From Flavobacterium ammonificans (GTDB taxonomy: Bacteria; Bacteroidota; Bacteroidia; Flavobacteriales; Flavobacteriaceae), in assembly GCF_020885975.1 (NCBI RefSeq), contig NZ_AP025183.1:2108001-2172000 (forward strand): a stretch of DNA of 64,000 bases. Direction: 5' to 3'. Made by a program: the position numbers and the translations under genes. The number at the start of each line of letters is the position of its first letter. The stretch's first letter is position 1. Below are positions 47,008-56,718 of the stretch, piece after piece. The notes below the pieces were generated by a model. It saw only the letters and a list, made by a program, of their open reading frames with translations, had not been told where the DNA came from and searched no databases.

Positions 47008-47039
47008 TTTGTAGCAACCCTAAATTAAAATTACATTTG
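47008..47039 (+). promoter_or_regulatory. Promoter of the transketolase genes
   Basis: TTTG (47008-47011) and TACATTTG (47032-47039) with a 20-nt spacer after TTG, an excellent consensus match; the start codon lies 25 bp after the -7 box. Confidence 0.75.
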
Positions 47040-47064
47040 CAATAGTTTAACTTTTACACATCAA

Positions 47065-47913
47065 ATGAAGCCTAACACACAACAATTAAACGATTTAACT
47101 ATCCAAGTTAGAAGAGATATTCTTCGAATGGTACACGCTGTCAATTCAGGTCATCCTGGAGGATCTTTAGGCTGTACTGAATTTTTAGTAGCCTTGTACC
47201 AAAATTTAATGGAACGTAAAGAAGGTTTTGATATGGACGGAATTGGAGAAGATCTTTTCTTCCTTTCTAACGGACATATTTCTCCTGTTTTTTATAGCGT
47301 TTTAGCTAGAAGTGGATATTTCCCTGTAGCTGAATTAGCTACTTTCCGTTTAATCAATTGCAGATTGCAAGGTCACCCAACCACTCATGATGGCTTACCT
47401 GGTATTCGCATGGCATCTGGCTCTCTTGGACAAGGATTATCAGTTGGTATTGGTGCGGCTCAGGCCAAAAAACTTAACAATGACAAACATCTGGTTTACA
47501 CACTGCACGGAGATGGTGAATTACAAGAAGGACAAAACTGGGAAGCTATAATGTATGCTTCTGCTAAAAAAGTAGACAACCTTATCGCTACTATTGACGT
47601 TAATGGAAAACAGATTGACGGTACTACCGATGAAGTGTTGTGTATGGGTAGTTTGAAAGCTAAATTTGAAGCTTTTGATTGGGATGTACTAGAAATCAAA
47701 GAAGGAAATAATCTAGAAGCAATTATTGCGGGTATGAATGATGCAAAATCTAGAACTGGAAAAGGAAAACCGGTTTGTGTTTTATTGCATACCGAAATGG
47801 GGAATGGCGTTGATTTTATGATGCATACACATGCTTGGCATGGAAAAGCTCCAAATGATGCCCAATTAGAGCAAGCATTAGCTCAAAATACTTCAACACT
47901 AGCTGATTACTAA
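47065..47913 (+). CDS. Transketolase, N-terminal (thiamine diphosphate) subunit
   Basis: A 282-aa subunit equal to the first part of a classical transketolase. It carries the substrate loop GHPGGSLGCTEF and the Mg/TPP motif GDGELQEGQNWEA (GDG-x26-N type). It transfers two-carbon ketol units in the pentose phosphate pathway. The Pyr domain is encoded by the next gene, 14 bp downstream; this two-gene form is known in many bacteria and is not a broken gene. Confidence 0.93.
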   Translation: MKPNTQQLNDLTIQVRRDILRMVHAVNSGHPGGSLGCTEFLVALYQNLMERKEGFDMDGIGEDLFFLSNGHISPVFYSVLARSGYFPVAELATFRLINCRLQGHPTTHDGLPGIRMASGSLGQGLSVGIGAAQAKKLNNDKHLVYTLHGDGELQEGQNWEAIMYASAKKVDNLIATIDVNGKQIDGTTDEVLCMGSLKAKFEAFDWDVLEIKEGNNLEAIIAGMNDAKSRTGKGKPVCVLLHTEMGNGVDFMMHTHAWHGKAPNDAQLEQALAQNTSTLADY

Positions 47914-47927
47914 TAACTACACAACAA

Positions 47928-48881
47928 ATGAAGAAATATACAAATACAGGAAGTAAAGATACTCGTTCAGGTTTTGGAGCAGGAATGACTGAACTAGGTC
48001 AAAAAAATGAAAATGTTGTGGCACTTTGTGCGGACTTAATTGGATCATTAAAATTTGACGATTTCAAAAAGAATCACCCAGAACGTTTTTTCCAAATTGG
48101 AATTGCAGAAGCTAATATGATTGGAATTGCAGCGGGATTAACCATTGGAGGTAAAATTCCTTTTACAGGAACTTTCGCAAGTTTCTCTACAGGACGTGTT
48201 TACGATCAAATTCGTCAATCAGTAGCGTATGCAGATAAAAATGTGAAAATTTGTGCTTCACATGCTGGATTAACTCTTGGGGAAGATGGTGCAACTCACC
48301 AAATATTAGAAGATATTGGATTAATGAAAATGTTGCCTGGAATGACTGTAATCAACACTTGTGATTACAACCAAACGAAAGCAGCTACATTAGCTTTAGC
48401 CGATCATCATGGCCCTGCTTACTTGCGTTTTGGACGTCCAGTAGTACCTAATTTTACTCCTGCTGATGAACCATTTGTTATTGGCAAAGCTATACTTTTA
48501 AATGAAGGTACAGATGTAACTATTGTAGCAACAGGTCACTTAGTTTGGGAAGCATTAGTTGCAGCTGAAGCTTTAGAAGCTAAAGGTATTTCAGCTGAAG
48601 TAATCAACATTCATACAATTAAACCATTAGATGAAGAAGCGATTTTGAAATCATTGGCTAAAACAAAATGCATTGTAACTGCCGAAGAGCACAATATTTT
48701 AGGCGGTTTAGGAGAAAGTGTTTCTAGAGTCTTAGCCTTACACCACCCTGCTCCACAAGAATTTGTAGCCGTAAATGATAGTTTTGGAGAATCAGGGACT
48801 CCTGAGCAGTTAATGGAAAAATACAAGTTAAACAATCAAGCTATCGTTGCTGCTGTTGAGAGAGTGATCAAGAGAAAATAA
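47928..48881 (+). CDS. Transketolase, C-terminal (pyrimidine/ketol) subunit
   Basis: A 317-aa subunit with the pyrimidine-binding domain (ERFFQIGIAEANMIGIAAG, catalytic Glu in IAEANM) and the transketolase C-terminal domain. It works as a complex with the product of the gene in front. Both come from one promoter at 47008-47039 and end at the hairpin near 48904. Confidence 0.93.
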   Translation: MKKYTNTGSKDTRSGFGAGMTELGQKNENVVALCADLIGSLKFDDFKKNHPERFFQIGIAEANMIGIAAGLTIGGKIPFTGTFASFSTGRVYDQIRQSVAYADKNVKICASHAGLTLGEDGATHQILEDIGLMKMLPGMTVINTCDYNQTKAATLALADHHGPAYLRFGRPVVPNFTPADEPFVIGKAILLNEGTDVTIVATGHLVWEALVAAEALEAKGISAEVINIHTIKPLDEEAILKSLAKTKCIVTAEEHNILGGLGESVSRVLALHHPAPQEFVAVNDSFGESGTPEQLMEKYKLNNQAIVAAVERVIKRK

Positions 48882-48901
48882 ATTAATCCCATTTATATTT
48901 A

Positions 48902-48932
48902 AATCCCTAGTTAAATCAACTAGGGATTTTTT
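48902..48932 (+). terminator. Terminator of the transketolase genes
   Basis: AAATCCCTAGTT-AAATC-AACTAGGGATTT stem followed by T-run. Confidence 0.85.
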
Positions 48933-48961
48933 TTGTATTTTTAATTACAAATAATTTTAAA

Positions 48962-49750
48962 ATGAAACTCGAACTTTACCAAATAGATGCTTTTACCAAT
49001 CAAATTTTTGGTGGAAATCCAGCCTGTGTAGTCCCCTTACAAGAATGGTTACCAGATACTATACTATTACAAATTGCAAAAGAGAATGCGGTGGCTGAAA
49101 CTGCTTTTTTTATTCCGAAAGACAACCAATTTCAATTACGTTGGTTTACTCCTGATATCGAAATGGATTTGTGTGGACACGCTACTTTGGCAACTGCCCA
49201 TGCATTGAAAACTATTTTAAATCATAAAGAGAATAGCATTGTATTTGAGACATTAAGTGGAGACTTAACAGTAACGATTGAAGGAGAGTTTTACACCTTA
49301 GATTTCCCTTCCAGAATGCCTATCCCTGCTGAATTACCTCAAATTATTTCTCAATCGTTAAGTATACAACCTAAGGAAGTTTTAAAATCAAGAGATTATG
49401 TATTAGTGTTTGAATCGGAAGAAGATATTAAAAACATCCATATCAATCGTTCCATTATTGACCAAATTAACTTGGATCCAGGAGGACTAATTATAACAGC
49501 CAAAGGAACAAATTCTGATTTTGTATCACGATTTTTCACGCCTCAATCTACGCATTTTGAAGATCCTGTAACAGGATCGGCACATTGTAGTTTAATACCT
49601 TATTGGGCTAAAGAATTGAATAAAACAAATTTAGAGGCATTCCAACTATCAGATCGGGTTGGACATTTGTATTGCGAATACCATGGAAATCGAGTAAAAA
49701 TAAGCGGTCAAGCCAAGACGTATTCTGTGGGCCATTTCTGGATAGACTAA
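48962..49750 (+). CDS. PhzF-family isomerase/epimerase
   Basis: A 262-aa protein of the PhzF fold: DAFTNQIFGGNPACVV, catalytic Glu46 in AVAETAFF, and DLCGHATLAT and DPVTGSAHCSL motifs. PhzF itself isomerises a phenazine precursor, but most bacterial members have other, unknown roles, so no phenazine pathway should be inferred. It stands alone. Confidence 0.88.
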   Translation: MKLELYQIDAFTNQIFGGNPACVVPLQEWLPDTILLQIAKENAVAETAFFIPKDNQFQLRWFTPDIEMDLCGHATLATAHALKTILNHKENSIVFETLSGDLTVTIEGEFYTLDFPSRMPIPAELPQIISQSLSIQPKEVLKSRDYVLVFESEEDIKNIHINRSIIDQINLDPGGLIITAKGTNSDFVSRFFTPQSTHFEDPVTGSAHCSLIPYWAKELNKTNLEAFQLSDRVGHLYCEYHGNRVKISGQAKTYSVGHFWID

Positions 49751-49752
49751 TA

Positions 49753-49795
49753 AAAAGGCTAAGATTATTACTCTTAGCCTTTTTATTTTTAAGTA
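49753..49795. terminator. Bidirectional terminator
   Basis: AAAAAGGCTAAGA-TTATTAC-TCTTAGCCTTTTT, a perfect stem with T-run on both strands; it separates PhzF and the peroxiredoxin gene. Confidence 0.85.
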
Positions 49796-49796
49796 T

Positions 49797-50249
49797 TTAC
49801 TTCAATATTTGCGCAGCATGCGCTTTGGTTTTAACCTCAGAAATTACATCTTTGATAATACCATTTTCATCAATAACAAATGTAGTTCTGTGAATTCCAT
49901 CATATTCTTTACCCATAAATTTCTTTGGACCCCAAACTCCAAAAGCTTGAATTACTGATTTATCTTCATCAGCTAAAAGCGGAAATTGAAAATCATATTT
50001 TTCTTTGAATTTAGCCTGTGCTTTCTGAGCATCAGCACTAACTCCCAAAAGAGCATAATTATTGGCTTGAAAACGTTCAAAATTATCTCTCAAATCACAA
50101 GCTTCAGCTGTACAACCTGGTGTATTGGCTTTTGGATAAAAGAAAACTACTAATTTTTTACCTTTATAATCTGTTAATTGATGTGATTTCCCATCTTGAT
50201 CTACACCAGAAAACTGTGGTGCTTGATCTCCAATCTTTAATGTTGTCAT
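49797..50249 (-). CDS. bcp: Thiol peroxidase, Bcp/PrxQ type
   Basis: A 150-aa peroxiredoxin that reduces hydroperoxides. The peroxidatic Cys46 (TPGCTAEAC) and resolving Cys51 are five apart, typical of the PrxQ group. Thioredoxin is the likely reductant. It diverges from nth with a 58-bp gap. Confidence 0.93.
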   Translation of the reverse strand: MTTLKIGDQAPQFSGVDQDGKSHQLTDYKGKKLVVFFYPKANTPGCTAEACDLRDNFERFQANNYALLGVSADAQKAQAKFKEKYDFQFPLLADEDKSVIQAFGVWGPKKFMGKEYDGIHRTTFVIDENGIIKDVISEVKTKAHAAQILK

Positions 50250-50307
50250 ATTTAATTGTGTTGAATAATTCGAATTGTGTTATTTTTACAGGAATAAAAG
50301 TACAAAA

Positions 50308-50949
50308 ATGAACAAACAGGAAAGGGTAACATTTGTTATAAATACGTTAAAAGAATTATATCCAACAATTCCAATTCCGCTAGATCATAAAGATCCTTAC
50401 ACTTTATTAATAGCCGTTTTACTTTCAGCACAATGTACAGATGTTCGGGTAAACCAAATCACGCCTCTTTTATTTGCAAAAGCAGATAATCCTTACGATA
50501 TGGTGAAATTAACTGTAGAAGAGATAAAAGAAATCATTCGCCCTTGCGGCTTATCACCTTTGAAATCTAAAGGGATTTATGGCTTATCGCGAATACTAAT
50601 TGAAAAACATAACGGACAAGTCCCTAAAAGTTTTGAAGATTTAGAAGAGCTCCCAGCTGTTGGACACAAAACAGCTAGTGTAGTGATGTCTCAAGCTTTT
50701 GGTGTACCAGCATTTCCTGTGGACACACACATTCATCGCTTGATGTACCGTTGGAATTTAACCAACGGAAAAAATGTAGTACAAACGGAGAAAGATGCCA
50801 AACGTATTTTCCCTGAGGAATTATGGAATGATTTGCATTTACAGATTATTTGGTATGGTCGAGAATATTCGCCTGCAAGAGGTTGGGATATCGAAAAAGA
50901 TATCATTACTAAAACTATTGGACGTAAATCCTTATTGAGTAAAAAGTAA
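50308..50949 (+). CDS. nth: Endonuclease III
   Basis: A 213-aa DNA glycosylase/AP-lyase. The helix-hairpin-helix LEELPAVGHKTA holds the lysine nucleophile (Lys121) and the Asp in PVDTHIHR is Asp139. The C-terminus reads REYSPARGWDIEKD and lacks the four Cys that hold the 4Fe-4S cluster in E. coli Nth. ATG 50308 was chosen, since a longer start would lack family sequence. It excises oxidised pyrimidines. Confidence 0.93.
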   Translation: MNKQERVTFVINTLKELYPTIPIPLDHKDPYTLLIAVLLSAQCTDVRVNQITPLLFAKADNPYDMVKLTVEEIKEIIRPCGLSPLKSKGIYGLSRILIEKHNGQVPKSFEDLEELPAVGHKTASVVMSQAFGVPAFPVDTHIHRLMYRWNLTNGKNVVQTEKDAKRIFPEELWNDLHLQIIWYGREYSPARGWDIEKDIITKTIGRKSLLSKK

Positions 50950-50986
50950 AAACACTTTTACTATTGTATTCGTAAAAGTGTTTTTA
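50948..50986. terminator. Bidirectional terminator
   Basis: AAAAACACTTTTAC / GTAAAAGTGTTTTT with a T-run, between nth and the 47-aa gene. Confidence 0.85.
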
Positions 50987-50988
50987 AT

Positions 50989-51132
50989 TTAGTTAGCTAT
51001 AATTTCAAAAGCAAGCTGCTCCGTTTGGATAACTTTTAAAGCTTTTGAGTAGTTCAACAAGAAAGAAATTACTTCTTTCTTTGGTTTCATTTTTGGAGCA
51101 ACAAATGTTTTTTTAGAGTAGATTTTTGCCAT
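50989..51132 (-). CDS. Conserved-looking small basic protein, 47 aa
   Basis: ATG 51132 to TAA 50989. The sequence begins MAKIYSKKTFVAPKMKPKKE and ends EQLAFEIIAN, basic in the first half and amphipathic helical in the second. The close fit between the terminator and the sigma-factor gene, and an uninterrupted frame with an ATG at the end of a 50-bp gap, suggest a real gene. The function is unknown. Confidence 0.55.
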   Translation of the reverse strand: MAKIYSKKTFVAPKMKPKKEVISFLLNYSKALKVIQTEQLAFEIIAN

Positions 51133-51182
51133 AGTTTACATTTACAATTTAATATATAACGACAAAAACCACTAAATAGTAT

Positions 51183-51767
51183 TTAGTTGGTCAAAATAAT
51201 TTGATGTTTATCGATGACTTTTCGCAAATTAATTACCGCATACCGCATTCTTCCTAAAGCGGTATTAATACTCACTCCAGTGGCTTCTGAAATTTCCTTA
51301 AAACTCATATCTTGGTACAAACGCATCATCAAAACTTCTTTTTGATCATCGGGTAGTTCCTCTACTATTTGACGTAAATCTTTTGTAACCTGATCTGAAA
51401 TCAACTTATTCTCTATTGTTAATGAATCGTCTGTCATTACTGAAAAAATAGAAAACTCTTCTGTCTCTCTATACAACGGCATTTTTTTATTATGACGAAA
51501 ATGATCTACAATCAAATTGTGAGCAATTCGCATCACCCAAGGAAGAAATTTACCTTCTTCGTTGTAAGCATTCGATTTCAAAGTTCGAATCACTTTAATA
51601 AATGTATCTTGAAAAATGTCGTCAGCTAGATCTCGATCTCCAACTTTGGAATAGATAAAACCAAAAATTCGAGATTGGTGTCTTTTAATTAGTGTTTCTA
51701 AAGCAGCTTCATTGCCAGAAATGTAGGAATTGACCAATGCAGCATCATCAATAGTGGGAATAGCCAT
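51183..51767 (-). CDS. ECF-type RNA polymerase sigma factor
   Basis: A 194-aa sigma-70 family factor with regions 2 (DLADDIFQDTFIKVIRTL) and 4 (QDMSFKEISEATGVSINTA) and no region 3 or extended N-terminus. It directs polymerase to a regulon not defined here. No anti-sigma gene is next to it, so the control is not visible; the 47-aa gene 50 bp downstream is the only neighbour in its direction. Confidence 0.9.
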   Translation of the reverse strand: MAIPTIDDAALVNSYISGNEAALETLIKRHQSRIFGFIYSKVGDRDLADDIFQDTFIKVIRTLKSNAYNEEGKFLPWVMRIAHNLIVDHFRHNKKMPLYRETEEFSIFSVMTDDSLTIENKLISDQVTKDLRQIVEELPDDQKEVLMMRLYQDMSFKEISEATGVSINTALGRMRYAVINLRKVIDKHQIILTN

Positions 51768-52021
51768 ATTTTAACTTTTAGATGGTTTGTAATTTTATAA
51801 AATGTTCTAAAAAGTAAAATTGTTAAATAGGCGTTTTGTTTTATCAATGATTTAATTTTCAAATTTAATTTATTTTTGTCAGAATATCCAAATAAAAAGG
51901 TGATAATTTAAAAAGTAGCTTTCCAAGAAGGCGTTTAAATCTGATAAAACTATTGCATTATTGCTCATTAAAATTGCTAATTAGCTCTAGTGGAAGTAGT
52001 ATTACTAAGTTGAAAAATGCT

Positions 52022-52029
52022 TACTTTTG
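52022..52029 (+). promoter_or_regulatory. -7 box of uvrA (TACTTTTG)
   Basis: Consensus match 18 bp before the uvrA ATG; no TTG at -33 distance. Confidence 0.45.
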
Positions 52030-52046
52030 TTGAAATTTAAAGTCGT

Positions 52047-54830
52047 ATGCCAATTGACATTGCCAAACTAGATCCAAAGAAAAATATCATCATAAAAGGA
52101 GCTCAAGTACATAATCTCAAAAATGTAGATGTTGCTATTCCACGAAACAAATTAGTAGTAATAACAGGGCTTTCCGGATCTGGAAAATCAAGTTTAGCAT
52201 TTGATACTTTGTATGCAGAAGGACAACGTCGTTATGTAGAAAGTTTATCTTCTTATGCACGTCAATTTCTTGGTCGATTGGACAAACCTAAAGTTGAATA
52301 CATCAAAGGCATTGCACCCGCTATTGCTATCGAACAAAAAGTTAACACAACTAATGCCCGATCTACTGTTGGGACCTCTACAGAAATTTACGATTACATC
52401 AAATTGCTGTATGCACGAGTAGGACGAACATTCTCCCCTGTTTCAGGTCAAGAAGTCAAAAAAAATTCGGTAACTGATGTTGTTTCAGATGTTAAACAAT
52501 TTGATTTAGACACCAAATGGCTACTCCTTGCTCCTATTCATTTAGAAAAAGGCCGAAAACTAGAAGATAAACTGAATATCTTGTTACAGCAAGGTTTTGC
52601 TCGAATTTTAGTCGATGGCGAAATGGTTCGTTTAGACGATTTACCAAAAGGTTTAAACAAAAAAGACCTTTTTCTTATAGTTGATCGAATTGTAGTTAAA
52701 GACGAAGAAGAGTTTTATAACCGATTAGCCGATGCGGTTCAAACGGCATTCTTTGAAGGCAAAGGTATTTGTTATTTACAAGAATTAAACTCAGATAAAC
52801 GTTTTACCTATTCCAATAATTTTGAGCTAGACGGCATTTCTTTTTTAGAACCCAATGTGCATTTGTTTAGCTTCAATAACCCTTACGGAGCTTGTCCGGT
52901 ATGCGAAGGTTATGGAAACATTATTGGTATTGACTCCGAATTGGTTGTGCCCAATACTAGCCTTTCTATTTTTGAAAATGCTATTTTTCCTTGGCGAGGC
53001 GAAAGTATGAGTTGGTTCAGAGATGAATTAGTCAAAAATGCTTACAAATTTGACTTTCCAATCCACAAACCTTTTTTCGAATTGACCGAAGAGCAAAAAG
53101 AAGTAGTTTGGACAGGGAATCAATATTTCCAGGGACTTAATGACTTTTTTAAAGAATTAGAAGAGAAAAATTATAAGATTCAAAATCGCGTGATGTTGTC
53201 ACGTTATAGAGGAAAAACCAAATGTAATTCTTGCAAAGGAAAACGATTACGAATTGAAGCTTCCTATGTTAAAATCAACAGCAAGACTGTTGCTGATTTA
53301 GTAGATTTACCTATTCGCCATTTGGTTGAATTCTTTAAAAACATCGAACTCAACGAATACGAAAAACAAATTGCCAAACGACTTTTAATCGAAATCAATA
53401 ATCGTTTGTCTTTTTTAACTGAAGTTGGTTTGGATTATCTAACGCTAAATAGAAATTCAGCAACCCTTTCTGGTGGAGAATCGCAGCGTATTAATTTAGC
53501 AACTTCACTAGGAAGTAGTTTGGTAGGATCTATGTATATATTAGATGAGCCAAGTATTGGTTTACATCCTAAAGATACAGAACGCTTAATTAAAGTTCTG
53601 TTGTCTCTTCGAGATTTAGGCAATACAGTAATCGTTGTAGAACACGACGAAGATATTATGAAAGCTGCAGATATGATAATCGATATCGGACCAGAAGCTG
53701 GAACACATGGAGGAAATTTAGTGGCAGAAGGAACGTATAATGAAATTCTACAATCAAATTCTTTAACTGCTCAATATCTGAATGGAAATTTAGAAATTTC
53801 GGTTCCCAAAAAACGCAGACCTTTTAAGAATTTCATCGAAATCAAAGGTGCACGAGAAAATAATTTACAAAACATAGATGTTACTTTTCCACTTGATGTA
53901 TTAACTGTAATTACAGGGGTTTCTGGTAGTGGTAAAAGTACTTTGGTTAAAAAGATTTTGTTTCCTGCAATGCAAAAGAAGCTAGATAATATTGGTGAAA
54001 AAGCTGGGCAATTTACCGAAATGACAGGTTCGTTTTCGCATATCAAACATATTGAATATGTAGATCAAAATCCCATAGGAAGAAGTTCGCGTTCGAATCC
54101 TGTGACTTATATCAAGGCTTATGATGACATTCGGGATTTGTATGCCAAAGAAAAACTTTCTAAAGTTAGAGGATACCAAGCCAAACATTTTTCTTTCAAT
54201 GTAGATGGTGGTCGTTGTGAAACTTGTAAAGGAGAAGGTACAATTAATGTAGAAATGGTTTTTATGGCCGATGTGCAATTGCATTGTGAAACTTGCAACG
54301 GAAAACGTTTCAAAAAAGAAGTATTGGAAGTGGCTTTTGAAGGCAAAAATATCCACGATATTTTAACAATGACAATTGATGATGCCATTGCCTTTTTTGC
54401 AAAATACAATCAGAATAAAATCAATCAAAAATTACAACCCTTACAAGATGTTGGATTGGGATATGTTCAGTTAGGACAGTCTTCTTCTACTCTCTCTGGT
54501 GGTGAAGCACAACGTATTAAATTGGCCTCCTTCTTAGTTAAGGGGGCTACTAAAGACAAAGCGCTGTTTGTATTTGATGAGCCAACTACGGGATTGCATT
54601 TTCACGATATCAAAAAATTATTAGCTTCTTTCGACGCTTTAATCGAAAAAGGACACTCAATTATTGTTATAGAACACAACTTAGACCTTATCAAATGCGC
54701 GGATTGGGTAATTGATTTGGGGCCAGAGGGTGGTGAAAATGGTGGAAAATTACTTGGTGCAGGAACACCTGAAGACTTGGTGAAAATGAAAAAATCTAGT
54801 ACAGCAACCTACTTACAAGAGAAATTATAA
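52047..54830 (+). CDS. uvrA: UvrABC excinuclease subunit A
   Basis: A 927-aa damage sensor of nucleotide excision repair. Two ABC halves: Walker [13 protein letters not shown] and [12 protein letters not shown], signatures [13 protein letters not shown] and [13 protein letters not shown], with the DNA-binding zinc modules (CPVCEGYG...[18 protein letters not shown]...CETCNGKRF). The length equals the usual 930-950. It binds lesions as a dimer and loads UvrB. Confidence 0.97.
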   Translation: MPIDIAKLDPKKNIIIKGAQVHNLKNVDVAIPRNKLVVITGLSGSGKSSLAFDTLYAEGQRRYVESLSSYARQFLGRLDKPKVEYIKGIAPAIAIEQKVNTTNARSTVGTSTEIYDYIKLLYARVGRTFSPVSGQEVKKNSVTDVVSDVKQFDLDTKWLLLAPIHLEKGRKLEDKLNILLQQGFARILVDGEMVRLDDLPKGLNKKDLFLIVDRIVVKDEEEFYNRLADAVQTAFFEGKGICYLQELNSDKRFTYSNNFELDGISFLEPNVHLFSFNNPYGACPVCEGYGNIIGIDSELVVPNTSLSIFENAIFPWRGESMSWFRDELVKNAYKFDFPIHKPFFELTEEQKEVVWTGNQYFQGLNDFFKELEEKNYKIQNRVMLSRYRGKTKCNSCKGKRLRIEASYVKINSKTVADLVDLPIRHLVEFFKNIELNEYEKQIAKRLLIEINNRLSFLTEVGLDYLTLNRNSATLSGGESQRINLATSLGSSLVGSMYILDEPSIGLHPKDTERLIKVLLSLRDLGNTVIVVEHDEDIMKAADMIIDIGPEAGTHGGNLVAEGTYNEILQSNSLTAQYLNGNLEISVPKKRRPFKNFIEIKGARENNLQNIDVTFPLDVLTVITGVSGSGKSTLVKKILFPAMQKKLDNIGEKAGQFTEMTGSFSHIKHIEYVDQNPIGRSSRSNPVTYIKAYDDIRDLYAKEKLSKVRGYQAKHFSFNVDGGRCETCKGEGTINVEMVFMADVQLHCETCNGKRFKKEVLEVAFEGKNIHDILTMTIDDAIAFFAKYNQNKINQKLQPLQDVGLGYVQLGQSSSTLSGGEAQRIKLASFLVKGATKDKALFVFDEPTTGLHFHDIKKLLASFDALIEKGHSIIVIEHNLDLIKCADWVIDLGPEGGENGGKLLGAGTPEDLVKMKKSSTATYLQEKL

Positions 54831-54839
54831 AACGAATAA

Positions 54840-55133
54840 TTAGTAGCATGTTTCTTCAAATGTTTTACCATCTTCGTCAATAGAAATTAGGATTCGTTTT
54901 TCTCTTCCATAAGAAAGGGTTTGATAAATCCAAATGATGGACCACAAGCCAAAAGTGAGGCAACATAAAACTAAGTTAAAGGAGTGATTCACTATTTTAG
55001 GTTCTCTTGTTAAAATAGCAAATGGAAGCTTGTCATTTTTTTCTTTGACTATAAATCCTGAGCGAATTCGGCTACTTATTCTGTTGTAAAAATCTTGAAG
55101 ACTTTTTTCTGTAATTACATAATTATTATTCAT
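54840..55133 (-). CDS. Unknown protein with one membrane segment
   Basis: A 97-aa protein with a hydrophobic segment near residues 55-72 (FNLVLCCLTFGLWSIIWIY) and a soluble tail (RILISIDEDGKTFEE). ATG 55133 gives a plausible start. No family is recognised. It converges with uvrA 9 bp away. Confidence 0.55.
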   Translation of the reverse strand: MNNNYVITEKSLQDFYNRISSRIRSGFIVKEKNDKLPFAILTREPKIVNHSFNLVLCCLTFGLWSIIWIYQTLSYGREKRILISIDEDGKTFEETCY

Positions 55134-55239
55134 ACGATATTGGGATCTGAGGTTTATGTTTAACAAAATTAAACCTAATAACAAATACCTACAATACCAA
55201 CATTTAGTGATTTTGAACTAAAAATATCACTTTGATGAA

Positions 55240-56703
55240 TTATTTAATTATTTTCACTACATATTTAGTAATAATTTGATTTATTTCTTTTGAAATAGCA
55301 AACCTATAATTTAAATATAAATAAGAAATTGAAACTAGAAATGATTTCAACACTATTCCAATCATTGGATGAAAAGGGAACTCCCAAAAATAAAATAAGC
55401 AAAACAAAAAAGCTGTAATAGCAATTGAATATACTGTTTGAATGGTAAAAGGATACAAATGCATGCGTTTAACCACAAACATTAATTTAGCAACACTGTA
55501 AATAGTAATTGATAATAATGTTGCAATTGCTGATCCCGTAATTCCATATAAAGGAATAAATATCGCATTCAATACAATCGTAAAAAAAACGAGCATTAAA
55601 CCAAGGAACAATACCATTCGATAGTACTTCGAATTAAAAATTATCGCATTATTGTTACCTAGAATTAAATCAAAATATTTGGATATCCCAATGATGAAAA
55701 CAATCCAAATACCACCAGCATATTCTTTAGGCAACATATCATATAACTGATTAATATTAACAAAAATACATAGCATCACAAAACCACCAACAATTTGAAG
55801 ATTGATTGATGTTTTCTTGTATAAATCGTTTAATTCATCGTATTTGTTATCGTGCATTAGTTTTGCAGTAATGGGATATACGATTTGATGCATAGCACGA
55901 CTTGGTACTGAAATTACTAAGGCAATGTAAGTTGCAACAGAATAAAACGCTATGTTACCAATATCCATATACTGGTTTAACATTATTTTATCTCCATCTA
56001 AAAGTAAATTAGCTACACTTCCAGATAAAATGATATAAAAAGTATATTCTAAGATTCCCTTGACATTGTGTGGAAGTGAAAGTTGAAAATCAGGCTTTTT
56101 TACCCTGAAAGCATACAACATAGTAATTAACAAAGCGAAAAAATAAATACCCGCCGTTAAGTAAACAAATTCAACCGCAGTAATCCAACCAAAATACATT
56201 CCTACTAAAGCTACTAGTGAAAACAAACGCAGTCCTACTTCTTTAATAAAATTTCCAAACACTGAATGCATATGTACTCTTGCCCAAGCATAAAAGATTT
56301 CAAAGTAGGCCATACATAATCCAATAAACGGAATTAAATAAATAAACTCTTTAACAATTGGATTTTTCTTAGTAACGAAAAAACTAATTTCATCATAAAA
56401 AAACAAACCTAAAAGTAAAATCGGAATTGTAAATACTAATGGAAAAATTACTGAAAAAGAAAGAAATTGATTTTGTTCTTTCTCGGTTTTACATTGCGAA
56501 TAAAATTTAACCAACGAATTTTGCATACCAATAGCAAACAAGGGCATAATAACATTAGCGCAAGACAAAATATAATTAGATAAACCATAATAGGTTTTTC
56601 CTAAAATGGAAGGGAATAAAAAAATCGTACTAATACCACCAATTCCAAAACCAATGTAGGTAATGATAGTATTTTTCAAAGACTGATTTAAAACAATTCC
56701 CAT
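55240..56703 (-). CDS. Polysaccharide flippase (Wzx-like)
   Basis: A 487-aa membrane protein with about 12-14 hydrophobic segments, of the MOP superfamily polysaccharide-export type: long helices alternating with short loops, and the pattern IYFFALLITMLYAF. It probably flips lipid-linked glycan units across the inner membrane. It is the last gene of a minus-strand operon after YfhO, the small pair and the glycosyltransferase, 15 bp from it. Confidence 0.85.
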   Translation of the reverse strand: MGIVLNQSLKNTIITYIGFGIGGISTIFLFPSILGKTYYGLSNYILSCANVIMPLFAIGMQNSLVKFYSQCKTEKEQNQFLSFSVIFPLVFTIPILLLGLFFYDEISFFVTKKNPIVKEFIYLIPFIGLCMAYFEIFYAWARVHMHSVFGNFIKEVGLRLFSLVALVGMYFGWITAVEFVYLTAGIYFFALLITMLYAFRVKKPDFQLSLPHNVKGILEYTFYIILSGSVANLLLDGDKIMLNQYMDIGNIAFYSVATYIALVISVPSRAMHQIVYPITAKLMHDNKYDELNDLYKKTSINLQIVGGFVMLCIFVNINQLYDMLPKEYAGGIWIVFIIGISKYFDLILGNNNAIIFNSKYYRMVLFLGLMLVFFTIVLNAIFIPLYGITGSAIATLLSITIYSVAKLMFVVKRMHLYPFTIQTVYSIAITAFLFCLFYFWEFPFHPMIGIVLKSFLVSISYLYLNYRFAISKEINQIITKYVVKIIK

Positions 56704-56718
56704 AGGTAAATTTGAATA

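Noticed and set aside
47065-48881. Transketolase as a frameshifted gene split in two
   Set aside because: The two-gene form, with separate starts and a 14-bp gap, is an established arrangement in many bacteria, and both halves have intact domain borders.
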